A DNA stretch of 64,000 nt from Leucosporidium creatinivorum (GCA_001600635.1 BCKL01000004.1:186001-250000), one strand, 5' to 3'. Counted from the stretch's first letter, positions 1 to 11,599 are shown. Made by a program: numbers and translations. Notes: generated by a model from the sequence alone, not told the origin.

Positions 1-236
1 GGCGACGTTGTCCAGCAGCTTGTCGGGGATGTCGTTGAAGCTTTTCGGCGTGGGAGGGGCGATTGAGAGGGAAGCGAGGGAGGAGGGAAGAGGGTCGACG
101 GAGGCGGGAGGAGCCTGCGAGGAAGCGAGAGCACCAGCGGGTCAGCTCTAAGCTCGGTGGTCGTCTTTCACACCGAACAACTCACCTGCACCATCCCACC
201 ACCCTCTTGCTCCGGATTCAAGCTTTGAGAGTCCAT
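1..236 (-). CDS. F-box-like protein, N-terminal part only (runs off left edge)
   Basis: Two exons are visible. The first (236 to 186) encodes 17 residues beginning MDSQSLNPEQ. A 71-nt intron with a GTGAGT donor and GCAG acceptor follows, and the second exon starts at 114 and continues beyond the window. The second exon ends in SFNDIPDKLLDNVA, which resembles the opening of an F-box (compare the TIDDLPDELIDAIA segment of the F-box gene at 26-27 kb). The start codon sits just after a leader intron whose sequence recurs upstream of the coiled-coil genes at 12.2 and 25 kb. F-box proteins are substrate adaptors of SCF ubiquitin ligases. Only 55 residues are seen, so the family call is tentative. 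Confidence 0.5.
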
Positions 237-720
237 AGCGAGCTTCGAAGATCTGCGAAAGCGACCAGCAAAACATGAGCTCGAGCCCTTTATCGTCCGT
301 CCTCGCCTCGTCGAGCTGCTCTCTGATGGCCAAGGGAGCCAAGGAGAGGCCAAGCAGGGGTGCAGAGTACTCACCTAGCTACTGAGATCAAACTCTGAGA
401 GCTGGGGACGTCCAAGTTTGCAGCAGCGAGCGAGTCGACGAGCGGGTGACGAGGAGGGGAAGGGTTGAGAGCGACGAGAAGCAGGGGCGGCGGGGTGAGG
501 TGCAGGTGTGTAGCAGTCGTCGAGTACAGCTTCCAGCAGCTTTGATTCCGGTCTAACCAGCGAAAGCCAGTCGAAAGCGCAGAAGACGAGGTGATGGCGG
601 GACGGAGAGAGCATGCGACGAGAGGCTCGGGCTCGACTTAGGTGAAAGCCTCCTATTTCTCCAGATGGCTCAGGGTGTTGTCTCAAAAAGCTTGTAGTAA
701 GTCTGTGAGGCTTCAAACAG
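237..720 (-). promoter_or_regulatory. Repeated 5-prime leader, copy A
   Basis: This stretch upstream of the F-box-like start is homologous along most of its length to 11.83-12.24 kb (plus strand) and 25.13-25.56 kb (minus strand). It contains a probable leader exon (about 720 to 375) and a 122-nt leader intron (374 to 253, GTGAGT...CGCAG). The shared block begins with CGCCATCACCTCGTCTTC and ends near GCTCGAGCTCATGTTTTGC. An open frame with the pattern RHHLVF-AFD-L is present in all three copies, but in copy A it stops at a TAG just before the donor. It is therefore treated as untranslated leader. From 721 to 843 nothing further was recognised apart from the upstream region of the next gene. 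Confidence 0.65.
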
Positions 721-843
721 ATTTGTCTCCTTGTACCGCAGTTCTGCTCTTCTGTCCCAGCTCCGCCGAGCGCTCGGCCGAGAGTCGAATCCCGCTTCCC
801 TTCCTACCTCAGCTTGCCTTCTGAAACCACGCCACAGCAACAC

Positions 844-1875
844 ATGATGGCCACATCATTACTCCTCACCATTAGCGGCCGCCCCCTCTTCGTCGAGTCC
901 ACCGGCAGCAACCCTTCGCTCCCTCTCCTCATAGCGCTGCACGGGCTGGGCGGGTCGACCAACCTCTTCCCTATCGCTGCTGGGCTGGCGACCAAGTTCA
1001 CTGTCATTCGATTTGATTTTGAAGGAGCTGGGAAGAGTCCTTACCGCGATGGGGCAACGTGGGAGATTAGCGATTTGGTGGAGGATGTCAAAGCGGTCGC
1101 TGAGGCGCTGGGAAGGGGTGGTGAGGCGATCCACCTTTTCGGGCACAGTCTAGGATCTGCTGTGAGTCCTCTGCTGCGCTGCCGACGAGCAACGAGCTCA
1201 TCGCCTTACTATCACAGGTAGCGCTCCACTTCGCGGCGACCAACCCCGAGCTCACTGCTTCAGTCACCCTCTCCTGCCCTGGAGTAGCTCGAGCGGGAAA
1301 TCCCGAAGGCGTAGCAGCTTCCCTCGGTCTCGCCAAGCTCGCCAGGGAGAAAGGACCGTTCCAAATGGCCGACTTCACGGTGAGCTGCTCGATGCACATC
1401 CCTGCAGATTTCACCCTGCGTCGCCGATACGCTTGTAGTATCGTAGCCTCCATCGAGACGACCGCTGACTCCTCGTTTGCCTTCCTTCGCTCCCCCTCTG
1501 CACCCTCGGCGATCCTCCCTCGGCGCTCTCTCCCCACCGCAACAGGCCATGAAGAACACCCGCCCCACCTCGACTCTCCTCCAACGCACCCTCATCCGCA
1601 CAGCAATGCAAGAATCTTCCCCCGAAGGCTACGCTCAAGCCTGCGAGATGATCTCTCGAACCGGCTCGGCCGACTGGTCGAAGATCGTTGCTCCCGTTCT
1701 CATTATCGCGGGGAGGGAGGATCAGATCTCCAGTATGAAGGCGGCAGAGGAGGTAGCGGCGTGCTTGGAGAAGGCGAGGAGTGTCAAGGTGGTGGAGGTC
1801 GAGGCGGGACATCAGCCGGCGGTGGAGTGTCCTGAGGTCGTGCTCTCGTTGCTGGAGGAGTACATAAGTATTTAG
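844..1875 (+). CDS. Alpha/beta hydrolase, 3-oxoadipate enol-lactonase-like
   Basis: Three exons (844-1161, 1218-1379, 1546-1875) give a protein of 269 residues, typical for single-domain alpha/beta hydrolases. The oxyanion-hole motif LHGLGGS is near residue 33. The nucleophile elbow GHSLGSA (Ser near 103) ends exon 1. The acid is probably the Asp of AGREDQI and the base the His of AGHQPAVE, in the expected order. The overall pattern resembles enol-lactonase/esterase relatives, but the substrate cannot be read from sequence. The second intron is 166 nt, longer than usual. The 3-prime end lies about 60 nt from the convergent dehydrogenase gene. Its position beside a dehydrogenase, a regulator, a dioxygenase and a transporter suggests a role in a degradative or specialised pathway (inference). 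Confidence 0.85.
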
Positions 1876-1935
1876 TAGACGATGGTGATGGCGTAGACGA
1901 AGTACTGCTATTCACACTGCTAGATCAGACGAACC

Positions 1936-3028
1936 CTACTTGGCCGTCTTGCTCTTGACAAACTCGGCGAACTCCTTCTCGTGCTCGGGGTGCCAGCGCG
2001 AGAGAGCGGGACGCTTCTCAAGGATATCCTTGGCGTTCCACTCCATCCTGGCTGAGTCGAGGCTCCAATTGACGTCGTCTGTAGAGCGGAAGAAGGGTCA
2101 GCTTACCGTTTTCGCCAAGCGAACAAGCGCGAGCAACTCACTATCGGGGCAGATGATGTAAAATTCATCGAGGCGAGCAAAGAGCTCTTCAGCGACCTGG
2201 TCCGCAGTCCAGGCAGGAGCAGGTTTGTTGGCGAGATCGACGCCCTTGCCTCCAGTCGTGAGCTTGGTGTAGGTGTAGCCGGGGACGAGGAGGTGCGCCG
2301 AGACCGAGGTAGGGATGAGGGTGTGGGCGAGGGACTCGGTGAGGGACTTGACGGCAGACTTGGAGACATTGTCTGTGGGTTTGCAGAGGGCGTTAGATGT
2401 ACTGCTGGTGAAGGAAAGGACGAGGTGTGGAGGTGGAGGCGAGGATTGCGAGCTCACAGGCGGGGTTTCCGGGAGGCTGGGTGATTCCTTGCTTGCTACC
2501 AGTGACTACGATAGCAGCAGGAGTACCTTGCGCGACAATGCGGTCGGTGAAGGCCTGTGGTCCGAAGCGTCAGCTCTTGATCGGCGCCGACTCGGCTTTC
2601 CCAGACCTCACCTGAGTGCCGTGCAGCACGCCGAACAAGTTGACTCCGAGCGTCTGATTCCACGACTTGAGCGTATCGTCTGCACTCTCGATGTCGCCAA
2701 AGTCCTTGGTAGGCAGCTGAGTCCCCGCATTCAAGACGAGGAAGTCGACGTGCCCGAGCTTCTCGAAAGCGACGTTGCTGAGCTCCTTGACGTCCTCCCA
2801 GCTCGATACATCGGTAGCATGCGTGTAGAAAGCGTCGGCGTCCACTCCTGCTTTGACGAGGGCCTCCGTAGTCTGCTCGAGCGAGTCCGTCGTGAGGTCA
2901 CTCAGCAGGACCTTGAGGCCGTAGCGTTGGAGGAGCTGTAGGGCGATAGCGTAGCCGATTCCTCCTACTGCAGCACCCGTGACTACTGCTGTGTTGCCGG
3001 CGACGAGAGCGGGATGAGGTGCAGGCAT
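1936..3028 (-). CDS. Short-chain dehydrogenase/reductase (SDR)
   Basis: Four exons (3028-2612, 2554-2458, 2372-2142, 2078-1936) give 295 residues in a continuous frame. The N-terminal dinucleotide-binding motif is VTGAAVGGIG (near residue 16) and the NNAG-equivalent is LNAGTQ. The catalytic pair is in YNVSKSAVK, where the Tyr codon is split by intron 2, with Ser expected in VTGSKQG. The family reduces or oxidises hydroxyl/carbonyl groups with NAD(P)H. The C-terminal extension (SRWHPEHEKEFAEF) is unusual for minimal SDRs but occurs in fungal homologues. It is divergent from the Zn2Cys6 gene across 278 bp and convergent with the hydrolase. The substrate is unknown. Confidence 0.88.
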
Positions 3029-3306
3029 GACGACGATGAATGAGGAGTGAATGAGGCGGGAGCAAGAGAAGCGTGTGCGGCGAATCGAAAGGTTGTCCTC
3101 TTGCTAATCTCGTAGACGTCCGCTGCCGACCTATCGTGCTACAGCCTAAGCTCCGAGCAGCTGCTGGACCATCCTTCGACTCGCCTGCAGCCTCCTCTCT
3201 TCTCCAACCAGCCTCAGAAGTCAATCGGCGCCGCCAGACGCGTCTCTCCCCCGCCTCGACTTCTGCAGCTAAACAGCCAGCAGCTCTACACACTCGAATC
3301 AGCTAC
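3029..3306. promoter_or_regulatory. Divergent promoter between SDR and Zn2Cys6 regulator
   Basis: This 278-bp intergenic region separates two divergently transcribed start codons and must hold both promoters and 5-prime UTRs. No TATA box or perfect CGG-N-CCG pair, the usual Zn2Cys6 site, stands out. The arrangement would allow autoregulation and co-control of the dehydrogenase (inference). Confidence 0.6.
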
Positions 3307-6300
3307 ATGCCTCCCGACCGCACATCCGCCAGCGCCGAACGCAGCACTTCGGTCTCTTTCCAGCAGAGCGCCGCGCTCAAGCTGCCTCTTTCGTCGCATG
3401 GAGCAAAGCATGCACCTTCGCTGGAGCGTGGAAAGGTGAGTCATATCTCGATCTCATCCCTCGTGCTTTGGCGGAGCTCCCCTTCGAGCCCGTGAGGCCG
3501 CTTCTTTCAACCGGGCCGCGCGTTTGGGGAGGGCATCGGGCGGCTCGTGGAGGCTGCTGTAGGCCACGGGAGGCTCCGAAGAAGCTGTGGGAGGTCTTGC
3601 GATACTTGATGGGTACCCTCGGCGTACAGCGAGGTCCCCGATAGCTCTCGTTATGTCGCCGAGTCGCGCTGGCCTTTCGCTCGCCAGGCTGTCGAGGTCG
3701 GGATGGAGCGGGACAGGATGGAGGAGGGGAGATCGCAGGGACTTCTAGAGCTCCACACCCTGCCCGAGATCGTCGCTCGGATCGCTGACCTCCCGTCGTC
3801 GTCGTTTCGCAGGCTTGCCTCGTCTGCCGAGCTCGCAAGGTGAGTGCTGCTCGCCCTTAGCGACGAGCTGCAGCTGATCGAGACTTCCCGCAGATCAAGT
3901 GCGACGGCGTTGCTCCGTCTTGTGGAGCGTGTAGGAAGAGTGCAACTGCCAAGGGAGAGTGAGTCGGAGGACTGTTCGGCGGTTCGGCGGCCGTTCGCTG
4001 ACTCGGTTTCGTTGCAGAGACCCCGACCTGATCGTCTGCGACTTTGACGAGCCTGAAAAGCGTCGAAGGCCAGTCGGAGGAGGCAAGGTCGCTGGACTGG
4101 AGGCCAAGATTGCCGCGCTCGAGCAGCGAGTCGCTGAGCTTACGATGGAGAACGAGGCGATCAAGGACATTTCGGCGGACTCGTTTGTGCCCCAAGAGGC
4201 GACCTACCCCGTCGTCTCGGAGCAGCCCTACATCACTCCACCATACAACGTATCACCAGCGCCGCACAACTACACCTGCACGACCGCCTCTCCCTTCCCC
4301 TCTCAGCCGAAACCATCCGCCTCGAGCCTTCCTCACCTTTCCGAACGCTACGAGATGCTCGTCAACCCACCGCGAGAGCTCGGCGACATCGCTCACCATA
4401 ACTACTTTGTCCAATCGCACACGGTGCATCGCCCTCCCGTTCCCGTCCCCACGCCTCTCAACCGCCCCGCTCCCTCGCCCCTCCTCGACCTCTTCTACCC
4501 CGGCTGGCCTCGCACCCTCCCCTCTCCAGCACTCGTCTTCCGCCTCGTCGAGATCTTTTTCGCCAAAAGCCATCTCGTAGCCGTCATGATCAACAAGCCA
4601 AAAATGCTCGCCAGTCTGCAGCTCCCGCCGACGCACGCCGACTTTCCCCTCACCTGCTTGCTGCATGGGATGATTGCTATTGCGGCGAGTACGGTCTCGG
4701 ATGATATCTGGGTGACGGAGGAGAGGTATTGGGCTTGGAACGAGACGCCGAGTGATTGGCATGGGCGTCAGGCAAAGGTGAGTCGAGCGTCGCCGAGACG
4801 AGAGGCGCCTGCTGACGCTATTCTCAACAGCTCGGGATCGAGCCGTCATGGGTCAACGATGACAACTACCTTCAAGTCGCTCAAACCACCGTCATTTGCT
4901 GTTTCCTGTCCTACAGCGGGGCTCGGTGCGTCTCGGTCGTTCTCGTCTCGTTCTCTCGCGTTTGCTGACGTTCTCGACTCTTGCTCTCCAACCAAACAGC
5001 TTCGGAGAAGTATGGCTCGAATGCGCTCAAGCTACTCGCCTCGCCGTCCCGCTGGGCCTCAACCACATTCGCGCAAGCTCCGTCAAGACCGAGCTGAACT
5101 GGACGACCAAGCACCACAAGACGAGCATGCTTCCGCCTACGGACGAGCATGATGCTATGTTTGAACGATCTGTCACCTTCTGGTATGGTGAGTCGCTCGT
5201 TCTTCGAGACTCGGAGGAGGAGAGCTCGGCGGGGTCGGGATTCGGCGGAGAGCTTGCTGAGGCTGATCCTTCATCTTGCACAGCCTTCGTCTGCGACCGG
5301 TTCGCGAGTGCTAGTACTGTGAGCTAGAGCGCTGTTTGTAGTGCAGATCAAAGCTGACCTCTCGCGCCGACAGGGATGGGCCTCGAGCCTCGAAGAAGCC
5401 GACGTTACATCGCTTCTGCCTGCGCCGCCAGGCTTCGAGTACCCTGTCAGTCGCTTCACCTTCAAGCTAGTCAATACCAGAGCCCCGCTGACACGTCTCG
5501 CCTCTCATCGCAGTCGGAAAATTTAAACAGCAGCCCGCTGTCGCTGCACAACCCCCACTTCTTCACTTCGCACCCTCCTCATCTCGTCCAATCGCTGCAA
5601 CTGTACCTCAAGGCGGTCGTGCTGATGGGTCGAGTGGTTTCGTGGCTGCAGCGTGAGCTTGTCTCGGCCTTCCCTCGCCCGACCTCGCTGACTTCGCTTC
5701 GCTCTCGCAGGCTCACCTTCTCCCATCGGCGTTGGCATCAACAACGGTCCACCACGACACGTCCCTGCAGCGGGATCGCGAGATCCTCGAGACTCGTATG
5801 TTTCTCGCTCTCTCTCCTGCCAAGCTTCAGCGGCTGACCCAGGCTCGACCTCACAGCCCCGAGTTCAATAGCCTCGACAACGCTCTCATCGCATTCCAAC
5901 TTTCCATTCCTCGCGAGTATCACCAAGCTGAGCTACACGCCGCTTCCGACACTCGGGTCTCGCTCGTTCACGCTATCCCTCACGCCTCGGTCATCTTGCT
6001 GCATGAGCCATTCGTCACGATGGAGGATGGAGATCCGAGTATGAAGAAGTGCATGGTCGCGGCGGGTGAGATCCTAAAAGCTATCGTCACGCTGTACAGT
6101 GAGTTTGCACTGCTCCCCTAACTCTGAGAGAGCGCCGCTGACCACCTTGCCCTCTTCTCATCGCCGCCTCGCTGCTCCGTCGGCCCTTCACAATCTTCAG
6201 GCTCCTCCTTCGACATCGCTCTCCTCGTCCCCTTCATCAACTTCGCTTGGGCTGTCGCTGGTAGGACGTTCGTTCGCGAGTTGGCAATCAAGCAGGCCAA

Positions 6301-6820
6301 GGGAATCGTCGAGGGATGCGACGAGATTCGGTCGAGCGTCGAGACCATCTTGGCGGCCATGCGAGCGTATGCTACACCACTAGGGAGTGAGTTTGGGTTT
6401 CGCTGTACTTCTTTCTTCTCTCTTCGCCCTCAGCTGACCTTTCCCCTCCTCGCAGCCTCGACTTCGCAAGCCCTCGAAGCACTCCTTCACCACCCGTCGA
6501 CCTGCCTTCCCCACACCGACCTCAAACACCAAGCCTTCGGATTCGCACCCGTCCTCGACCCCGATGGCACACCCGTCTACCTCCCACACGACCGCGACGC
6601 CTTCATCCGCACCGTCGTCAACGGCGGCTCGGGGCCCACTCCCAAGCCAACGCCTGGCGATACTACCAGCCTCGCTGGCGGCGATATCGACTTTGAGGCG
6701 ATGATGCTGCTGGGAGCGGACTTTGGCGAGGGTCAGAGGTTCCAGGAGATGGACGTGATGGAGCAGTTCGCGGCTGGTGGTCAGGAAGGAGCAGCAGAAG
6801 GGGCTTGGACGGGGCTGTAG
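3307..6820 (+). CDS. Zn2Cys6 fungal transcription factor
   Basis: About a dozen exons. The first (3307-3435) ends ERGK, and after a 377-nt intron the binuclear cluster runs ACLVCRARK / IKCDGVAPSCGAC, with the sixth Cys probably in LIVCDFD. That makes the last Cys spacing long (about 16 residues). A basic stretch EKRRRP and a coiled coil (LEAKIAALEQRVAELTMENE) follow, as in dimerising members. A middle homology region follows (LFYPGWP; ECAQATRLAVPLGLN; FVCDRFASAST then GWASSL). The C-terminus is acidic and Phe-rich (DFEAMMLLGADFGEG), a likely activation domain. Exons through 5318 join in frame: 3307-3435, 3813-3839, 3894-3958, 4018-4777, 4831-4925, 5000-5187, 5284-5318. Later exons follow in the same way to 6820. 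The position between SDR and dioxygenase genes suggests local pathway control. Confidence 0.9.
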
Positions 6821-6867
6821 ACTTCTCATAGACTAATTGACCACACTTCGTACCTAGTATGCTCTCT

Positions 6868-8389
6868 CTAGTACGCGAGCTGACCAGCGAGGCGCAGAAC
6901 CTCGTCGGTGATCTGGACGGGCGACTTGCACTTGGCCGTCTCCTCGTCGGCTTTGCCCGTCTCGGGTCGGATGGGGTGGCGGATGACGGCGAAGGATCCG
7001 TGGTAGGGTGCATGCGACTACGGGGTGATGCGGAGATGATTAGCGGAGGGTTGAAAGCGAAACCATCTCGGCGAAAGCTCACCGTTCCCCAAACTCGGCT
7101 CTTGAAGGCGGCGGTGCGCACCTCTTGATCGGCAGGCGTAACCAGGTGGGCGGGTCCCATACACACGTCTTCGTCGGAGGTAGATGATAAGCTCGTCGAA
7201 CTGTCAACGGCACGCAGGCGAGCTCACAAGTCACGGTTCGGTCGCGAGAGCCTTTCGGCGGCGTGTTTTGGTGGATAGTACTGGGGAGCAAAGGTCAGCG
7301 AGAGGCCCACAGCATCTGAACGAGCTTTCTCTTGACTCACGCCGAGCTCCACAAGATCAAGTCACCGGCTTCGGCTTTGACCTTTAGCCATTCGCAACCT
7401 CGGGCGAAGAACCACTGCTTGTCCTCCTCGCTGAACACTGGAGAGTCGGGATCGAGTCAGATTCGGCCATCAAAATCTTTGAGGGCATCAACGCTGCTTA
7501 CTGTGCCAGTCGATCTGCGCACAGAGAAGGTAGCATCAGCGAAGCCCGGGCGAGGCGCTGCCGAACTCATGGCTTCAAGTGCAGCAGCTCGAGCCCTGCC
7601 CCCTCTCAGCTATGCCCGCTACTTCGGTGGAGCACTAGTCTGTTCTCTAAGCGAAGAAAGACTCACCTTCTCGCCCACTGGCGCCACTGGAGGCCTCCCA
7701 TGCTCGTCGAAGAAGTCCTTCATCAACGCAGAGCTGCCCTTCATCACCACGAGACCTCCGTCTTGATCAGCATTATCCTGGAGATTCGCAATGCCTTGTG
7801 CCGCAAAGAAACCGACGCGAGAAGGTGAGCAGTCGATGTGAGCCCAGTTAGCGTCGAGTTCGGCGGGAGGGGTTTGGCCAGGGAGCATGATAGCGCCTCC
7901 GTCCATGCTCGAGACGAGCTTGTCGGTACCCCAGAGCTTGGCGAAGGCAGCTTTGACGCCTGGCTCGAGGCGAACGTCCCACACCTTAGAGAGGAGGAAG
8001 TGAGCGAGGGGAGCGCTGAGTGCCGATCATCGCCGAGCGCCGAGAACCGCTCGAAGTGACTGAAAAAGACCGTCTCGCGGCAGCTAGTGACGCTTACTCA
8101 CCCATTGCTCTTGCTGGAACCCGTAGGAAGAGTACATGCCTCGTCCATTGTGCATAGGCAGGTGTTCTTGACCGAAGGTGGCCGGATCGTCTCGTTTGAA
8201 GCCTCGGCCAAAGCTTTCCAGCCAGTCGAAAGCGGCAGAGCGGAGTTGAAGAGCGCGATCTCTCGGGATCGCACCCTTAACGACGGCGTATCCGTCTTGA
8301 GCAAGATCGTCTCGCCAGTCGTCGAAGGGCCCCTTCGAGAGCAGATCGGCGTACGGGAACGGCGGGATGACTTGTGGAGGCGGCGACAT
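6868..8389 (-). CDS. Phytanoyl-CoA dioxygenase-like oxygenase (PhyH family)
   Basis: Exons include 8389-8102 and 7984-7667, followed by several short exons ending at the TAG at 6868. The protein starts MSPPPQVIPPFPYADLL and has the family segments DDLAQDGYAVVKGAIP, AHIDCSPSR, GGLVVMKGSSALMKDFF, GDLILWSSATIHQN and TVTYVCMGPAHL. The Fe(II) ligands are probably the His and Asp of AHID and the His of TIHQN, with the 2-oxoglutarate Arg in the SRDR region. Plant and fungal members hydroxylate diverse small molecules, so the substrate is open. Introns at 7.1-7.5 kb are short and densely packed. It is divergent from the MFS transporter across 532 bp. The C-terminal exon (SHAPYHGSFAVIRHP...) is supported by frame only. 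Confidence 0.85.
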
Positions 8390-8921
8390 CTTGTAGACGA
8401 GCAGCTGCTGCTGTAGACCGTTACTGTGAGAGCGAAAGCAGGAGAAGAGCCAGCCTGTTCAGAGCACGCCTCGCAGCTGCGAAGCACCTCATCAAGGTCC
8501 ACTTCCAAGCAGCTCGCAAATCTCCGCCTTGCCCGTCTCCGAAGGTCAGCAGCAGCTGTCAATTCGCCGTTCAAGCTGCTCATGGAGCGCGAGAAGATGC
8601 TGAGAGGTCGGGAGCCAAGAAGGGATTCGGAACTCAGCACGAGTGCTTTCTCGCTCCTCCTCTCAACCTCACTTTGCTCTCGCTCAGCCGCCGACGCCTT
8701 ATCGGGATGCAAGGATAATACTGAGCCGCTCGCATCGATTGTTGGTGCTGCTCTGCCGGCCGGAGTCGGCGATTCTCTTGGGAGCTCGCGATGCGCCTTT
8801 GGGCAGTCCTCTGGCGTATTCAGATGGTGCAAGAATGCCCACTCTGGTGCAGAACTGTCGACTGAGTACAACTTGATGCTCGCTGCTTCCTCTCTCTGCT
8901 CCTCACACATCGACAGCGAGG
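8390..8921. promoter_or_regulatory. Divergent promoter between PhyH-like enzyme and MFS transporter
   Basis: A 532-bp region between two divergent starts. A palindromic GCCGGCCGGAGTCGGCG stretch near 8756-8772 contains several CGG/CCG triplets of the kind bound by Zn2Cys6 factors. This is only suggestive in such GC-rich DNA. No credible gene was found inside. Confidence 0.5.
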
Positions 8922-11341
8922 ATGGCGACTCACCAGCTGCCCCAGCTCGACCCGACCATCAAGACACCCGGAAGTGAGGAGGCGTCCATCGAGAGCAAGA
9001 GGGACGTAGCTGAGGTGGAGGGTAAAACGGACGATCAGATTCGCGCTTCCTTCACCTACGAGCAAGAGCAGCGGCTCCTTCGCAAGGTGAGTGCCATCGC
9101 CGAGCAGATCTAATCTCCCTCCACACCTGCGCCTCAGACTCTGCCTCGCATTTCGGGAGTCCAGACGATCCGAGCACGTCGCGACTGGAGAGAGCTCACC
9201 CCTCGCGGTCTCCCTACAGGTCGATTGGCACCTTCTGCCCCTCCTCATCCTCGCTTATCTCCTCAAGAACCTCGATGTCAACAACATCAGCTACATCAAG
9301 GTACGTCACATTGCTTCCGTGTCTCTTCTCCGTGCTAATCGATCCCGTCTCCAGGTCATCGCCACGGGAAAGCCCTCCAACATCCTCACCGAGCTCAAGA
9401 TGACCCCCGACGACTTCTCCTGGGTCTCCACCATCTACACCGTACGTTCTCCTTCTCTCGTTACCCTGAGTGTGACGCTTGAGCGCCGCATCGACGCCAT
9501 CAAAGGCAGTTCTCGGCGCTCGGCGCTCGGCGCTCAGCCTTCGACCCTGAGGCTGGCTCTGTCGCCGCTGTCACCGCCCTCATCCTCATGCTGATGCACC
9601 CTTCGTCACACACAGATCCCATTCATTCTTGCTGAGATCCCCAGCAACATGTTCGTCAAGAAGTTTGGCCCTCGCGCCCACATTTTCCGGATAATCGTCC
9701 TCTGGTCCATCGCTGCTTCTTGCCATGCTGCTGCGACCAACCGCGGAGGACTCTACGCTGCTCGTTTCTTCCTCGGTGAGTGTTTATCCCTCGTCGCGCC
9801 GGCTGAAGCTGACACTCGACGCTCCCTCCTGCAGGACTGTTCGAAGCTGGACTGTACCCCGGCATTCTTCTCATACTCACCTACTGGTATCGCCCTGATG
9901 AGGTAAGTATCTCTTAGCTCTCAGCTCGAGACCATTGCTGCAGTCGCGAGCGACGCTCGATGTCGAGCGACGAGCGGCTCAGCAACGACGGAAGATCGAC
10001 TCGTTCCTTCTGCCATTCGCCGAGCTAACCCCTCGCATTACCTACACACAGCTCGGAGTTCGTATGACCATCGTCGGCATGCTGGGTCAATTCTCTGGCA
10101 TCATCTCGGCGCTGCTCGCATGGGCGTTCGAGTTCGCCGACGGCAAGACCGCTCTCTCGGCTTGGAGGTTGATGTTCCTTCTGGAAGGCGTTGTAAGTCT
10201 CCGTTCCTCTCTACATTGCCACTCGAGCTATCCCGTCGACTTGCTCGCTGACACTTCGGCTATGGACAGATCGGATTCGTCCTCGCCGCGTTCGTCTGGC
10301 GGTACCAACCCGACTTCCCCGACAACGCCAAGTTCCTCACGCCAGATGAGCGACGGCTTCTTGTCCTTCGTCTGCCTTCCAACGTGGCTCGAGCGACCGA
10401 TGAGAACTTCAGCAAGGCCGAGATCGTCTCGGCGCTTCGCTCGCCGCTCCTGTGGTCGTTCACCGGCATCCAACTCTTTTCCAACCTCGGAGCGTATGGC
10501 CTAGCCTTCTGGCTACCGTCCATCATCGCCTCATTCGGCTTGTAAGTCTGCCGCAATCGGGGATCGAGCGAGGACCTAAAATGACCCTTCCTCTCCCTCA
10601 GCACGACAACTCAATCGTCTCAGCTTCGTGCGTGCTCGGTGCGACTTGCAGTAGTGCGAGACGCTGACACCACTCTCACCTGTAGTGAACATACCTCCCG
10701 CCGTGCTCGGCATTGCCCTCGCCGTCTACTTTGCCTGGCTCTCCGACCGCACCTTCTCGATCCCTCGTCCCATCTACACCCTAGGATCCAAGGCGTTCGT
10801 CATCCCGGCGTTCATCGGTCTGACAGTCGTGACCAACAAGCCGGCCCTCTACGCGCTCATCATCATCGCTACCGCTGCTTCGACGTGAGTTCTCCTGCTC
10901 GGCGTTGATCGCGATCACTCTTCTCTTCCCGCCCTCTCCCACTTTCTGGTCTCGAGAAGCACATACAACACCTCAGAACCCGCTTACTAACACTTCACCC
11001 TCAACAGAGCCTACTCGGCCGTCCTCATGCCTTGGCGCGCTCAAACCCTCGCCGGCAGTTCGCACGCCGCCTTCACCTTCGCCTTCCAAAACTCAATTGC
11101 GCAACTCGGAGGAGTGATTGGGCCGCAGCTGTTCAGGGCAAAGTATTCGCCTCGATACACGATCCCCTACGCCGTCAGCCTGGGCTTCCTCGGCCTCTCG
11201 ACGCTCTCGGTCGTCTGGACGTGGTGGTTGAGCTACGATATCGAGAAGGAGACGAGGAGGGTGGCTAAGATTAGGTTTGAGGAGGGTAGAGAATGGAACG
11301 TGGTGTCAGACGAGGAGCTCAAGGGGTTGGAGAAGCTGTAG
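8922..11341 (+). CDS. MFS transporter, Dal5/anion:cation symporter type
   Basis: Many exons. The first starts MATHQLPQLDPT with a hydrophilic N-terminus. Family segments then follow in order: VDWHLLPLLILAYLLKNLD (TM1 with charged Asp), DDFSWVSTIYT, EIPSNMFVKKFGPR (the loop 2-3 signature region), NRGGLYAARFFLG, then LFEAGLYPG and YWYRPDE. The C-terminal half has VNIPPAVLGIALAVYFAWLSDR, AYSAVLMPWRAQTLAG, FAFQNSIAQLGGVIGP and TIPYAVSLG. The cytosolic tail ends DEELKGLEKL. These features fit the allantoate/nicotinate/vitamin-type anion:cation symporter family of fungi, with 12 predicted helices. The ligand cannot be called from sequence. It shares its promoter with the PhyH-like gene. Confidence 0.9.
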
Positions 11342-11599
11342 AGGGCTGCAACGGGCTGTTCGATCGGGTGAAGCATCGCCGAGCTACTCGCGAGAGCTTC
11401 CGTAGAGGTCGTGATTCACCGAGAAGGTACCACATCCACAGAGTGCCGTGTTCTCGATGTACTGCAGCTTCCCAAGCTGATTGGGTGGTTGAGGGCCGAG
11501 CTGCTCGGCGCCCGCTCGGCGGAGGTCGAAGGGAGCGCTAAGAGACGTGCTCGCATGTTGTGGCTTGCTATAGGGTACTTTGAACATGTCGTATGACTG

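Noticed and set aside
740-800. GTCGAATCCCGC resembling a tRNA T-loop
   Set aside because: No D-arm, anticodon arm or acceptor pairing could be found around it.
4253-4849. A 198-codon minus-strand frame opposite the Zn2Cys6 gene
   Set aside because: Antisense shadow of the long regulator exon, with Arg/Glu-rich composition and no motif.
8098-8910. A 270-codon open frame on the minus strand across the PhyH start and its promoter
   Set aside because: It overlaps the well-supported first PhyH exon in another frame and shows no family motif. It is a GC-rich shadow.
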